The notes below the pieces were generated by a model. That model did no database searches, was not told the DNA's origin, and was given only the letters and a program-made list of their open reading frames with translations. The translations under genes and the position numbers were made by a program. A stretch of DNA of 37,734 nt from a virus. The stretch is from positions 1 through 37,734 of IMG/VR virus record IMGVR_UViG_3300030060_002869; one strand, given 5' to 3'. Position 1 is the first letter of the stretch; every line of letters begins with the position of its first letter. Below, piece by piece: positions 17,209 to 25,459 of this stretch.

Positions 17209-17901
17209 CTAGCGTGTTTTTGCGATATCTCTCAACTTTTGCCATGTTTCTTTGCCATGTACTTTATATATACGTCCTTGTTCTCCTAAATTTTCTGTTT
17301 CTTTTAAAAATGGTTTTATCATATCTTCAGAAAAGTTTGTATTTGAAGGTCTTGATATTGGCGCACCACCACCATTTATAGATTTATTTTTTAACAAGTA
17401 AGGTTTTTCTTTTTCTAATTTATTTTTCACATATTCTGCTACTGGTAATTGTTCATAACCATCTACTACTACTGGTAATCCATCTTTAATTTGTATTTGT
17501 TCTTTTGGTACAAGATTATTTAAAACCAACTCTGGATCATGTGTAATATCAGAAAGTGCTTGGATTGACGGACCTATTAACTCAAGCTCTCTGTTTCTTG
17601 CAGATAATTCTTCAATTTTCTTTTTATCTTCTGCAGAACGATCTCTGTATTGTTGTTCTAAAGCTTGTGTTGCTTCTGTATATTTGCCTTCACTCTCAAG
17701 TTTTTCTTGCTCTATTTTTTGTTTAAATGCTAACAAAGATTCATAATCATCTGGCACAGATTTTTCTTCTTTTTGGTTTTTTAATTTACCAATAAGTTCA
17801 TAATTTTTTTGTTCTAATTTTTTTATTGATTCTTTGAGTTGTTCAACTTCTGTGTTGTTTGGAGTTGGTGGCGTAACCACCTCTTTGTTTTCTTCAGACA
17901 T
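17209..17901 (-). CDS. Scaffolding protein
   Basis: The 230-residue product is acidic, has a Pro/Thr-rich N-terminus, then a coiled coil over residues about 17-110 (EVEQLKESIKKLEQKNYELI and following). A basic C-terminal segment (KETWQKLRDIAKTR) fits a capsid-binding tail. Composition and position just before the capsid gene are those of phage head scaffolds. No protease motif is seen. The 72-base gap to the capsid gene contains no recognised element. Confidence 0.8.
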   Translation of the reverse strand: MSEENKEVVTPPTPNNTEVEQLKESIKKLEQKNYELIGKLKNQKEEKSVPDDYESLLAFKQKIEQEKLESEGKYTEATQALEQQYRDRSAEDKKKIEELSARNRELELIGPSIQALSDITHDPELVLNNLVPKEQIQIKDGLPVVVDGYEQLPVAEYVKNKLEKEKPYLLKNKSINGGGAPISRPSNTNFSEDMIKPFLKETENLGEQGRIYKVHGKETWQKLRDIAKTR

Positions 17902-17939
17902 AAATTAAAGCGTAGCCTTTAAAAATTAATATATCAGAT

Positions 17940-18224
17940 TTATGACCATTTGACTTTATCAGACCAAAAGGCAGCACTCATCTTACCTTTTGCAATATTT
18001 TTTGCGTGTCTAGCTTTAAATGATCTTCGTTTTGCTTTATCTGCATCAGACTCGCCTTGTCTAGGTGGTTTATTTTTTGCACCTTGCATACCAAAACGTA
18101 TAAGTTTTATTCTGTCACCTTCTTTCGCCAAAACTACATGTGACTTTTTTGGGTGTGATGGTGTTCTCTTTGGTTTATTAAAACCAGATAAACCAAATCT
18201 TTTAAGTCTCGGATCTTTTGTCAT
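17940..18224 (-). CDS. Small basic phage protein, DUF6321-like
   Basis: The 94-residue product has KLIRFGMQGAKNKPPRQGES, then RRSFKARHAKNIAKGKMSAA followed by FWSDKVKW. This string is typical of a small conserved phage family (I believe DUF6321), of unknown role. It is strongly basic. It overlaps the 63-aa gene by four bases (ATGA) and opens towards the scaffold gene. Confidence 0.8.
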   Translation of the reverse strand: MTKDPRLKRFGLSGFNKPKRTPSHPKKSHVVLAKEGDRIKLIRFGMQGAKNKPPRQGESDADKAKRRSFKARHAKNIAKGKMSAAFWSDKVKWS

Positions 18225-18412
18225 TTTTTTCTATATTTTTCTGGGTCTATTGCATTTAAAAATTGAATCAAGTGAAGCTCTTGCCACTCTTCTACATCAT
18301 CTGGTAAGCAAAAGATTTTACGCAAACAATTTTTTTCAGTAAAAGAATCATATCTTTGAGAAAGAATTTTTTCTCCAAGTTCTTTTTTCCAATCTGTAAG
18401 GGTACACTTCAT
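18221..18412 (-). CDS. Hypothetical protein (63 aa)
   Basis: The product (MKCTLTDWKKELGEKILSQR...) is mixed-charge and helical with two Cys in the centre (KNCLRKIFCLPDD). It has four-base ATGA overlaps at both ends. I do not recognise a family. Being locked in a chain of overlapping genes supports expression. Confidence 0.65.
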   Translation of the reverse strand: MKCTLTDWKKELGEKILSQRYDSFTEKNCLRKIFCLPDDVEEWQELHLIQFLNAIDPEKYRKK

Positions 18413-18564
18413 TTACCTTTCCTCTTTATTGCCATGTTGTGTGCTTCAGTGAAAGAAACCCCTTCTCTCATCTTACGTTTCATATATTCCATATGAGCCT
18501 TTGTATGACCATGCGTTTCCTGATGTTTTTTAAGAGTGTTCTTTTGTCTTGTGGTAAGTTTCAT
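18409..18564 (-). CDS. Small His/Lys-rich phage protein (51 aa)
   Basis: ATG at 18564 overlaps the stop before it as ATGA, and the stop overlaps the next start as ATGA. The product starts MKLTTRQKNTLKKHQETHGH, followed by MEYMKRKMREGVSFTEAHN and a basic end. The RQxxTLKKH...H..HM..M pattern recurs in small phage proteins as I recall. It may bind nucleic acid; function unknown. Confidence 0.75.
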   Translation of the reverse strand: MKLTTRQKNTLKKHQETHGHTKAHMEYMKRKMREGVSFTEAHNMAIKRKGK

Positions 18565-18812
18565 TTTCGGTATCTTTTGTAAATTGCCATGTCAACTGTT
18601 CTTGCCTTATCTCCTCTCATATAACTATTTACTCTGCCAAATGACCAAGCTTGCATAGTAACATTTCTTGATCCACCAGAAAGATATGCGCCTTGTCCTT
18701 TTCTGTAAACAGCAGCAAGTTCGCCATATTTAAACTTTGTACCTTCAGCTTTTGCCTTTAGTGCTTTTTTTACGGCGGCGCTTAGTGGTTTTCTTCTTGC
18801 TTTTTGTGACAT
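18561..18812 (-). CDS. Small basic phage protein, DUF5824-like (83 aa)
   Basis: The product has KYGELAAVYRKGQGAYLSGG, then SWAFGRVNSY-like sequence (AWSFGRVNSYMRGDKARTVD) and a basic end. The arrangement resembles a conserved small phage family (possibly DUF5824). I use ATG 18812 and not the TTG at 18821. Its first 68 bases overlap the previous gene in another frame. It shares the late operon. Confidence 0.75.
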   Translation of the reverse strand: MSQKARRKPLSAAVKKALKAKAEGTKFKYGELAAVYRKGQGAYLSGGSRNVTMQAWSFGRVNSYMRGDKARTVDMAIYKRYRK

Positions 18813-18987
18813 CTTGGGCAACTCTTGATTTTTGTACCGCTTTTATATCAATAAAAGCACCAGATTTGTAAAGCTTTGCTGTTCTTTTTATTTCAGCAGC
18901 TTTGGCAGCAGGATTTTTTGAACCTGACAAATACTTTTTTGCAATGCCAGTTTTTTTGTCTTTAGGTACCCTTCTTAGCTTTCGCAT
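18745..18987 (-). CDS. Small Lys/Arg-rich phage protein (80 aa)
   Basis: The product has RRVPKDKKTGIAKKYLSGSK, then NPAAKAAEIKRTAKLYKSG and a basic C-terminal tail rich in Lys, Arg, Ser and Thr. The KKYLSGxKNPxAKAAEI pattern is one I associate with small conserved proteins of marine phages. Both ends overlap neighbouring frames (26 bases with the 31-aa gene, 68 bases with the 83-aa gene). A nucleic acid-binding or packaging-aid role is plausible because of the charge. Confidence 0.72.
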   Translation of the reverse strand: MRKLRRVPKDKKTGIAKKYLSGSKNPAAKAAEIKRTAKLYKSGAFIDIKAVQKSRVAQDVTKSKKKTTKRRRKKSTKGKS

Positions 18988-19057
18988 CTTTTTTTGGTTT
19001 AATAGTCTGTTTTGCTTTTTTTGCTTCAGACAATCTTTCAGCTAATGATTTACTCAT
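18962..19057 (-). CDS. Lys-rich micro-protein (31 aa)
   Basis: ATG at 19057 overlaps the stop of the 22-aa gene as TAATG. The product is MSKSLAERLSEAKKAKQTIK followed by a short Lys-rich end, an amphipathic helix with basic face. It overlaps the 80-aa gene by 26 bases. It could alternatively be the leader of a frameshifted product. Tight coupling favours translation. Confidence 0.55.
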   Translation of the reverse strand: MSKSLAERLSEAKKAKQTIKPKKDAKAKKGT

Positions 19058-19125
19058 TACTTTTTACCACCTTTCTTTTTTTTCTTTTTTGGTTTTGGAG
19101 AACCATAAGACATTCCACCGGGCAT
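19057..19125 (-). CDS. Lys-rich micro-protein (22 aa)
   Basis: The product is MPGGMSYGSPKP followed by a run of lysines and GGKK. The TAATG overlap with the next gene shows coupling. Comparable MPxG...K-rich peptides exist near portal genes in other marine phages as I recall. Very short, so moderate confidence only. Confidence 0.5.
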   Translation of the reverse strand: MPGGMSYGSPKPKKKKKKGGKK

Positions 19126-19157
19126 AGCAATACAAATAGCTATTTATATCATATCTT

Positions 19158-19307
19158 TTATTTTGTTTTCCGTCTTGATTTTTTCTTTTTCTTACCAGCT
19201 TTTGACAAAGCAATAGCAACAGCTTGGCTTCTTGAGAAACCTTCTTGTATTAATTGCCTTATATTGCCTGTAATTGTCTTTGGTTGTCTCCCTTTTTTAA
19301 GTGGCAT
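19158..19307 (-). CDS. Small DUF6496-like protein (49 aa)
   Basis: The product starts [20 protein letters not shown] and contains [20 protein letters not shown] before a basic end. The pattern (KKG...I..NI..LI.EG....[11 protein letters not shown]) is a well-known small protein family in phages and bacteria, often called DUF6496, function unknown. It overlaps the 3' end of the MuF-type gene by 11 bases. Confidence 0.8.
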   Translation of the reverse strand: MPLKKGRQPKTITGNIRQLIQEGFSRSQAVAIALSKAGKKKKKSRRKTK

Positions 19308-20475
19308 TTGGATATTTTTTTATTAACTCTTTTAATGGTAACTCTGTTCCATCATCTTTTATTATTAATCGCAAAGCCTCTCTTGGACTTTTGCTTTTTT
19401 TATCAATTAGATAATTAAAAAATCTTTTTTTATTTCCGAGTGCCTCTTGTTGTATTGATGGATTATCTTTTAGCCAAGTTGCATAATTAGTACCTTGTGG
19501 CACTCTACCAGTAGCACTTGGTCTGGTATCAGGAAATTGTCTGCGTAAATCTTTATCATCAATAATTGGAACAGTAGTTGACCTACAATTAAAATGCTGT
19601 GGTGGCATAGGTCCTTCTCCATATTTAAAAGTTTTTCCATCTAAACTTCCGCATATTGCACTTGTTCTAGAATCTAATGTGGCAACGTATTCATATTCTT
19701 GCGTAACATTTTGATTTGCTGCATAAGTTTCCTGATTAACAGAATTTTGTACTTGATTAACAGAAGTTCTTACAATCGTCATTACTTGATTGTTTGCTAA
19801 CCTCATGCCATCTCCACCAGCAAGTCTTTGTGCTTTTGCTGTCATTTCTTGATTTAAACCAAACTGTAATCTTCCTCTAAGTCTTTTTGCAATTTTTGGT
19901 ATGGATTCTCCTTCTGTAATACCTATACGAATCTGACTAGATATTAATTCTGCTTGCTTTGTAGATATTCCACGAAATGCTTTTTCTGCTACTTGACCAC
20001 TTGGTAAAGTTATTGCAGAACCTTTTGCTGCAGTAAGGTTAAATGTTCTTTGTACAGTTGGTTCTAAATCAGTTGGTAATGTTAATATGTTTACTTCTGT
20101 TGGATCAGTAAAGACAATACTACGAGCAAAGTCTGGTGATATTTGTACAGAATTAACACCAACAGCACCTTTCGGTAAAACCCTCTCAAGTTGATCTTTT
20201 ACAAATTCTGTTTGAAATACAGCAAGACCTTGAAGTTCATCTGCCAAATAAACCGAACTTGCAACTGACCAGCTTTCAAGACTCTCTTTCATCTGTACCA
20301 ACATAGCTCTTATTCTTGCAACAGTAGCTGGTGCTGTTACTTCATCTATGGTTGCTAATTTATTTGTTAAATCTAAAATTACATTGTTGTAATTCGTAAT
20401 AATCTGTCTTGCAACTTGGTTGCTGTAGCGGTTTAAATCAATCGCCTCTCTGTAAAAAGTCTCAGGTGTTGACAT
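19297..20475 (-). CDS. MuF-type head morphogenesis protein (SPP1 gp7-like)
   Basis: The 392-residue product has a helical N-terminal half and, in the C-terminal half, the MuF signature: [20 protein letters not shown], then [21 protein letters not shown] and [14 protein letters not shown]. This minor head protein is packaged with DNA in related phages and binds the portal. An extra C-terminal helical part ([20 protein letters not shown]) is common. It lies three bases after the portal gene, as expected. Confidence 0.9.
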   Translation of the reverse strand: MSTPETFYREAIDLNRYSNQVARQIITNYNNVILDLTNKLATIDEVTAPATVARIRAMLVQMKESLESWSVASSVYLADELQGLAVFQTEFVKDQLERVLPKGAVGVNSVQISPDFARSIVFTDPTEVNILTLPTDLEPTVQRTFNLTAAKGSAITLPSGQVAEKAFRGISTKQAELISSQIRIGITEGESIPKIAKRLRGRLQFGLNQEMTAKAQRLAGGDGMRLANNQVMTIVRTSVNQVQNSVNQETYAANQNVTQEYEYVATLDSRTSAICGSLDGKTFKYGEGPMPPQHFNCRSTTVPIIDDKDLRRQFPDTRPSATGRVPQGTNYATWLKDNPSIQQEALGNKKRFFNYLIDKKSKSPREALRLIIKDDGTELPLKELIKKYPNAT

Positions 20476-20478
20476 AAA

Positions 20479-21894
20479 TTAAGCTGCATCTTGCTCTGGT
20501 TCTTCTGGTTCTGCTTCTTGTTTTGGCTGTGCCATTTCAACCATGCCACCAGTTTGTGTTGCTTCTATTTCTTCCTCAACATCAAATTCATCACCAAGAA
20601 CCTCGCCTTCAGTTAGTTGGTCAAGTAATGTTTTTTGTGTAATAGAGCCAGATGTGTAAAGAGTAAGAAGTGCTTGTATTTCTTGTGGCTCAAGTCTTTG
20701 TGATAAGAAGTCTCTATTTACAAAACAACTACCAGCTTCTGAGTTCAAATATTGGCCATGAAACATTAAACAGTTATCAATCATGTCTTGCATCTGTTGA
20801 GCTACTACCATCATTGTTGAATCTCCTTGCGATCTATCTATTCGTTTTGCTTCTGCTGTTTCTGCCGATAGCTTTTGCCCTAATACTGCTGCAAGACCTA
20901 ATTCATTTATTTGACTTTCTAATCTATCTAATCTACGAAACTGTGCATCATAACTTTTGCCATCTGGCTCAATATATTCGGCACGACCATCTGCTGGAAA
21001 TGCTATTGCTTCGCCGGGTCCAGCCGATACCTCTTCAGCATTTTGTGGAAAGCCATAGAAAGCAAGCATTGGTACAGCAGAGATATGTAATTGGTTATCA
21101 AGATCAGATTGTATTTGATAAGCTTTTAAATTTAATTCTGCAATATCTGCCATTGGTGGTCTCGATTCAAGAAGATTAACTCTGTTTGAATATGCAACAG
21201 AAAAAGGTATTTTATCTAACGGCATTGTTCCTTCATCTATCTTTGTATATTTTCCAGTTTTATTTTTTCTATGTATTTCAAAATTGCCGGGTGTTAGCAA
21301 CCTTACTTGCTCAACAATTTTCTCTCCATATAAGCCATCTGGTTCTGATACTTTTTCAAGAAGTCTTAATTGTGTTAACTCCAAAGAACCTTTTATCATT
21401 TCTGTTCGCCAACCTAAAATATCTCTCGGTGTATATGTAACCCAATATGGTCTTGCATTTTGTCCTGTTGCTGGCGCATCTACCAGTACACCAACATGAC
21501 CGTAACGAATCATTCTTCTTGCAGTTTCATAAGTCCATACGTTGAGATCATTACCTTGTAAATCTACATTGAATAAATGTTCTCTAATATCATCTGCTGT
21601 ATCGCTTAACCTAACTGGTTTACGAGTAAGCATACCAGCCAACATTCTTTCTAATCTTAAAAAATAAGGTGGGCAGACAGACCTTGATAATCTATTGTCA
21701 TAACTTTCATCAAGTTCTCTCGGTTCTTGCATTAAATATTTTCTATGTTTTGACCGCATTTGATATGTTCCACCAAGTAAATCTTCAATTAATATCCAAT
21801 GTGGTTCTTGTTGGTACCAAGTATTATTAGGATCATTTATTTCTGTTCCTTTATTAGTTATCTGTTTATTTAAGTTGCTGTAGCCAGAATACAC
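20479..21894 (-). CDS. Portal protein (DUF4055-like)
   Basis: The 471-residue protein starts with GTG at 21894; an in-frame stop lies just upstream, and GGAG precedes the start by eight bases. It contains LLGGTYQMRSKHRKYLMQEP, RRMIRYGHVGVLVDAPATGQ, YTPRDILGWRTE and AAVLGQKLSAETAEAKRIDR, which fit the portal family of lambda-type marine phages. The acidic C-terminus (ending EAEPEEPEQDAA) is typical. It forms the DNA-entry dodecamer at the capsid vertex. Confidence 0.9.
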   Translation of the reverse strand: MYSGYSNLNKQITNKGTEINDPNNTWYQQEPHWILIEDLLGGTYQMRSKHRKYLMQEPRELDESYDNRLSRSVCPPYFLRLERMLAGMLTRKPVRLSDTADDIREHLFNVDLQGNDLNVWTYETARRMIRYGHVGVLVDAPATGQNARPYWVTYTPRDILGWRTEMIKGSLELTQLRLLEKVSEPDGLYGEKIVEQVRLLTPGNFEIHRKNKTGKYTKIDEGTMPLDKIPFSVAYSNRVNLLESRPPMADIAELNLKAYQIQSDLDNQLHISAVPMLAFYGFPQNAEEVSAGPGEAIAFPADGRAEYIEPDGKSYDAQFRRLDRLESQINELGLAAVLGQKLSAETAEAKRIDRSQGDSTMMVVAQQMQDMIDNCLMFHGQYLNSEAGSCFVNRDFLSQRLEPQEIQALLTLYTSGSITQKTLLDQLTEGEVLGDEFDVEEEIEATQTGGMVEMAQPKQEAEPEEPEQDAA

Positions 21895-21934
21895 AATTCA
21901 ACTCCGTTGTTTGTTTTTAGTTTAAACAATAATC

Positions 21935-23275
21935 TTAATAAAGCCTAATGCCAGTTTTGCGGCCAGCAGACATATGTAAGGGATTGAACAACCGCCAAGT
22001 TATATAACCTAGCGCATCGTTCATATGATCGTACCCTGCATCTTTGTCTGGTTCACCTCTTTCGTTATAACTTTGCAATTCTAAACATTCAATTAGTTTA
22101 ACAGCTTTTTTTGAAATCATTAATCTTGTTTCACCTTTACCATTTAACAGCAAACCTTGAACAGAGTTTACTCTGTCTCTTACTGGTGGATTAGACAAAG
22201 CAGATTGATTTACAAAGCCATAACTTTCTAGTATTTGGATATCGGTCTTTGTAGCATTTGTACTTCTGTTTCCACCTGACGCATCAGGATAGATATATAT
22301 TTTGTTGAAAGGGTATCTTGTTTTGATTTCCTTTGCAATGCTGTCAGTATCGTGGCTTTTTGATATTTCATCTATGACCATAAATTTATTACCTACTGCC
22401 ACACCAATTACTGCATTCATGTTGCCAATGTTAAAGTCAATTCCAATTCTTAATGGTTCATTATCATCTACAAAGGGGTGATTATTTAAAACATGAATTT
22501 TACGATCAAACTTATCATAGACTTGCCCTGTGGTTAAGTTGCAGAAATTTCCGTTGAGGTAAGCCTGTATTAGTTGTGGTGGGTAGTTTTCGAGTAATGA
22601 ATCAATAAATCCCTCTGGGAGGTAAGGATTATCTGCTGTTCTTGCTTTTATCAACCGAGTATCTTCTTTGGCGTTTTTTTCAAAGGTGTCAAACGCCCAA
22701 GCATGACCCTCTGGTGTTGTAGTCGCATAGAACTGCTGTACATTACCTGACCGCAGTCTAGCAAGTGCCATATTCATTGCTTGTTCTGCATCTCTCTTGT
22801 TTACCGTATCTGCTTCATCAAAACCTACAGCACATAAGTTTTGGCCACGCAATCTTTGGTAGGTCAATATAGTTCTTAATAAAATTGTATGTATGCCTTC
22901 TTTAAATTGCAGTTGGTATTCTGGCAGCGGACTAGCTCTAAATGTATATGGTATCTGCCATTCATCTAACAAGTCATTCATAGTCCTCATTAAAATGTCT
23001 CTGAGCATGGCAGAAGTTGGCTCAAAGATTGCTGAGATATGACCAACATTCATAGATGCCAATAGTATTGATTTGCTTACAAGTGCATAAGTTTTACCAG
23101 CACCAAAACCACAAACAAGAGCTAATTTTCTATGTTCTGTATCTGCGCAAAACTTTTCTTGATGTGGAAGTAAATTTGATTTTATTCTATCTTGAACTTT
23201 TTTTGTAGAAGGTATATCAAAAAGACCATCACTAAATAACACATGGCCTTTTTTAACTGTTTCAAGGATACTCAT
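21935..23275 (-). CDS. terL: Terminase large subunit
   Basis: I use ATG 23275, which overlaps the TerS stop as ATGA; a TTG six bases earlier is less likely. The 446-residue protein has Walker A (GFGAGKT, 56-62), Walker B (AVGFDEADTV with D153/E154), the coupling motif FYATTTPEGHAW, and a C-terminal RNase H-like nuclease: D280 in IGIDFNIGNMN, D331 in YPDASGG, and D416/D420 in YDHMNDALGYITW. It pumps DNA into the procapsid and cuts concatemers. Confidence 0.95.
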   Translation of the reverse strand: MSILETVKKGHVLFSDGLFDIPSTKKVQDRIKSNLLPHQEKFCADTEHRKLALVCGFGAGKTYALVSKSILLASMNVGHISAIFEPTSAMLRDILMRTMNDLLDEWQIPYTFRASPLPEYQLQFKEGIHTILLRTILTYQRLRGQNLCAVGFDEADTVNKRDAEQAMNMALARLRSGNVQQFYATTTPEGHAWAFDTFEKNAKEDTRLIKARTADNPYLPEGFIDSLLENYPPQLIQAYLNGNFCNLTTGQVYDKFDRKIHVLNNHPFVDDNEPLRIGIDFNIGNMNAVIGVAVGNKFMVIDEISKSHDTDSIAKEIKTRYPFNKIYIYPDASGGNRSTNATKTDIQILESYGFVNQSALSNPPVRDRVNSVQGLLLNGKGETRLMISKKAVKLIECLELQSYNERGEPDKDAGYDHMNDALGYITWRLFNPLHMSAGRKTGIRLY

Positions 23276-23595
23276 GAACAAAGATCCGCTAACTTTGCTG
23301 CTGTATTAATTGCACCAAGAGCTATATTCAGTTGTCCAGAACGTCTTGCTTCCATCTGTAAAGTGCTGCACTGAGCTAATAAATCAGCAATCATCTGTGG
23401 TCTTTCTATATCCCAATCTGCCCTAAGTTGTGTTCTTGCTTCTTTTAAATAATTATCAACTGTCCTCTTACTAACCCCCCAATTTTTTGCAGCGTATTGA
23501 ATACAATCAGACCTTCTACCACCACTGGCAATAATTCTTGCGCATCTTGCAACACGCAATTCTGTTTCTGCTTGGGTTGTGCCTGAAGCTGCCAT
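23272..23595 (-). CDS. terS: Terminase small subunit
   Basis: The 107-residue product has a helix-turn-helix (IQYAAKNWGVSKRTVDNYLK) followed by helical oligomerisation sequence. Position immediately before TerL, size and HTH type fit TerS. It recognises the packaging site. The start overlaps the methyltransferase stop (TAATG). Confidence 0.85.
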   Translation of the reverse strand: MAASGTTQAETELRVARCARIIASGGRRSDCIQYAAKNWGVSKRTVDNYLKEARTQLRADWDIERPQMIADLLAQCSTLQMEARRSGQLNIALGAINTAAKLADLCS

Positions 23596-24248
23596 TATGC
23601 TGTTTTTTCAATAAGGTATCCAGAGAAATCGCCAAATTTAAACCAGTTTATGAAATCGCCAGCAAGTTGATCTTCTGTAATAGGTCTTTGTACACCTGAC
23701 AAAGATAATTCTTTTTCAATTATCTCATCTGAATTTGTACCAGATGCTTTTTTGCCAGCTAATGTAAGACGATAGAAAACAGTTGAAGCGTAGCCACCAA
23801 TTGGTTCTAACTTGTCAAAGACAATAATTGCCCCTCCGGGTTTACATTTCTCCCTTAGTCTTAGCATAAGATTAAATCTTTTGGCTGGTGGAATAAACAT
23901 TAAACATAAAAATAAAACAGATAAATCAAAATCTTGTGCAATAAAAGTTTCTGCTTTACTGCAAACAATATCGCCCGGTGCTTTATATAGTTTTATCATT
24001 TCTTGACTTGGTTCTATGCCAATTAAATGTGCATTTCTTTCTTTTAAAATTGGTGCTAATGCTCTGCCAATATTACCAGTAGATGCACCGAAATCGTAAA
24101 CAAGACCATTTTCTGGTATATAGTGTCTTGCCACATGAAGAATTGCGTTTGTTGCGAGGTCATACCAAGGCAACTGTTCTCTAACATGACGATCAAAACC
24201 TCTTGCAACATTAGAAGTTTCAAAAGACCAGTTTGTAGGTATGTCCAT
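23595..24248 (-). CDS. Class I SAM-dependent methyltransferase
   Basis: The 217-residue product has SAM motif I at residues 50-61 (VYDFGASTGNIG), the acidic residue E79 at the end of strand 2 (IGIEPSQEM) and a strand-4 region (DLSVLFLCLMFIP). The layout is like CmoA/UbiE small-molecule or tRNA methyltransferases, not like a DNA N6-adenine enzyme, since no DPPY-type motif is present. The substrate cannot be told. It is encoded after a C5 methyltransferase, a PP-loop ATPase and a ParB-like protein, so it may act in the same pathway. Confidence 0.85.
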   Translation of the reverse strand: MDIPTNWSFETSNVARGFDRHVREQLPWYDLATNAILHVARHYIPENGLVYDFGASTGNIGRALAPILKERNAHLIGIEPSQEMIKLYKAPGDIVCSKAETFIAQDFDLSVLFLCLMFIPPAKRFNLMLRLREKCKPGGAIIVFDKLEPIGGYASTVFYRLTLAGKKASGTNSDEIIEKELSLSGVQRPITEDQLAGDFINWFKFGDFSGYLIEKTA

Positions 24249-24407
24249 TTAATGTAATCCAGTAAGGGGATCTAGGTCTTCATTTGTAATGTCATACCAT
24301 TTATCATAACCATCAAAATCTTTTAAAAATTCATAGGTTCTTTTATCGTATGTTGAGTAAAAAATCATACCGTGGTAAGGATTTAAAGGAAATTTAATTT
24401 TTAACAT
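24249..24407 (-). CDS. Hypothetical protein (52 aa)
   Basis: ATG 24407 overlaps the C5-methyltransferase stop in ATGTTAA. The product starts MLKIKFPLNPYHGMIFYSTY, continues KRTYEFLKDFDGYDKWYDIT and ends acidic; it is aromatic-rich. A longer frame starting inside the methyltransferase (24488) is unlikely. It abuts the next gene's start. No known family. Confidence 0.65.
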   Translation of the reverse strand: MLKIKFPLNPYHGMIFYSTYDKRTYEFLKDFDGYDKWYDITNEDLDPLTGLH

Positions 24408-25459
24408 TTCTCTAAAATATTTTTGGCAATAGTTTCTGCAATTTTGGCCATCATAAGTGGTGGTACAGCCCTGCCGACTCGTTCCCATTTTTGGTACAGA
24501 TTACCATGCAAAATAAAATCATCAGGAAAACTGCTGATTCGTTTTAATTCTTGAATTGTAAATAGGCGAGGTTCTGACCAATGGTATTTATCCATAGTTC
24601 CTTGTACAACAGTATTAGCAACACGAAATGGCGATTGCTTTACATGAGAAAAAAATTTATTTTGCCCAGTTAATTTCAAAGCTGCTTTATAAAATTGATC
24701 GCCGGGTTTTGTTAGTTTCCATAAACGATAAGTTTCTGTATTTGGATCAATATGTTTATATTCGTTAGATTCTTCAACACCAATAAGTGCTTCGCCTACA
24801 GAGTATTGATATGGAATTGGTTTTGGGTGTGCTGGTTCTATGTTTAAATCGTTTCTAACTCCTACAAAAATTGTTCTTTTTCTCATCTGTGGAACACCAA
24901 GCCATTGAGCATCAAGGACTTTACATTTTACGTTGTAACCACAATCACGCAGTTTAGAAAGTATACGTTTGAAATAACCTTTAGCAGTACCTTGTACAAG
25001 ACCAGCAACATTTTCTGCTACAAAAACTTTTGGTTGTAAACCATTTAATATTCGAGCATATTCAAAAAATAAATCATCAACCCTTTGGGTTGTTTCACTA
25101 TATTTTTTTTCCTTACCCCAACCAGCTTCCCTTTTACCACCAATAGAAAAAGCAGCGCAAGGGGGGCTGCCATCAAATAAATCAAGTTCGCCTTTTTTTA
25201 AGTTTATTTTATCTAAAATGTCATCTGCAGTAATTTTTCTTATATCGCTTGGGTCAAGATAACTGTTTGGGTGATTAGCTTTATAAGTTTGTCTTGCTGA
25301 TTCTATAAATTCATTTGCATATACAACTTTATATCCAGCGATACGATAACCAAGACAAGAACCACCGCAACCAGAGAATGTTGAAGCAACTTTAAACCCA
25401 TTCCATGGTGTTGCTTGTATTTCTTTCATAGAAGGTATTTTGTATTCTGGTTTAGGCAT
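24401..25459 (-). CDS. DNA (cytosine-5) methyltransferase
   Basis: Starting at ATG 25459 (AAAGG upstream, eight-base overlap with the PP-loop gene), the 352-residue protein has motif I STFSGCGGSCLGYRIAG (26-42), motif IV GSPPCAAFS with catalytic C101, motif VI ENV (150), motif VIII QMRKRTIFVGV (191-201) and motif X RVGRAVPPLMMAKIAE near the end. All catalytic motifs are intact. It should transfer methyl to C5 of cytosine in DNA. The target-recognition region is short, so the site is probably simple. It may protect phage DNA from restriction, or supply 5-methylcytosine for a further modification by its neighbours. Confidence 0.93.
   Translation of the reverse strand: MPKPEYKIPSMKEIQATPWNGFKVASTFSGCGGSCLGYRIAGYKVVYANEFIESARQTYKANHPNSYLDPSDIRKITADDILDKINLKKGELDLFDGSPPCAAFSIGGKREAGWGKEKKYSETTQRVDDLFFEYARILNGLQPKVFVAENVAGLVQGTAKGYFKRILSKLRDCGYNVKCKVLDAQWLGVPQMRKRTIFVGVRNDLNIEPAHPKPIPYQYSVGEALIGVEESNEYKHIDPNTETYRLWKLTKPGDQFYKAALKLTGQNKFFSHVKQSPFRVANTVVQGTMDKYHWSEPRLFTIQELKRISSFPDDFILHGNLYQKWERVGRAVPPLMMAKIAETIAKNILEKC

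Noticed and set aside
24408-24488. N-terminal extension of the 52-aa protein into the methyltransferase gene
   Set aside because: It would overlap the conserved motif X region; ATG 24407 overlaps the methyltransferase stop as expected for coupling.
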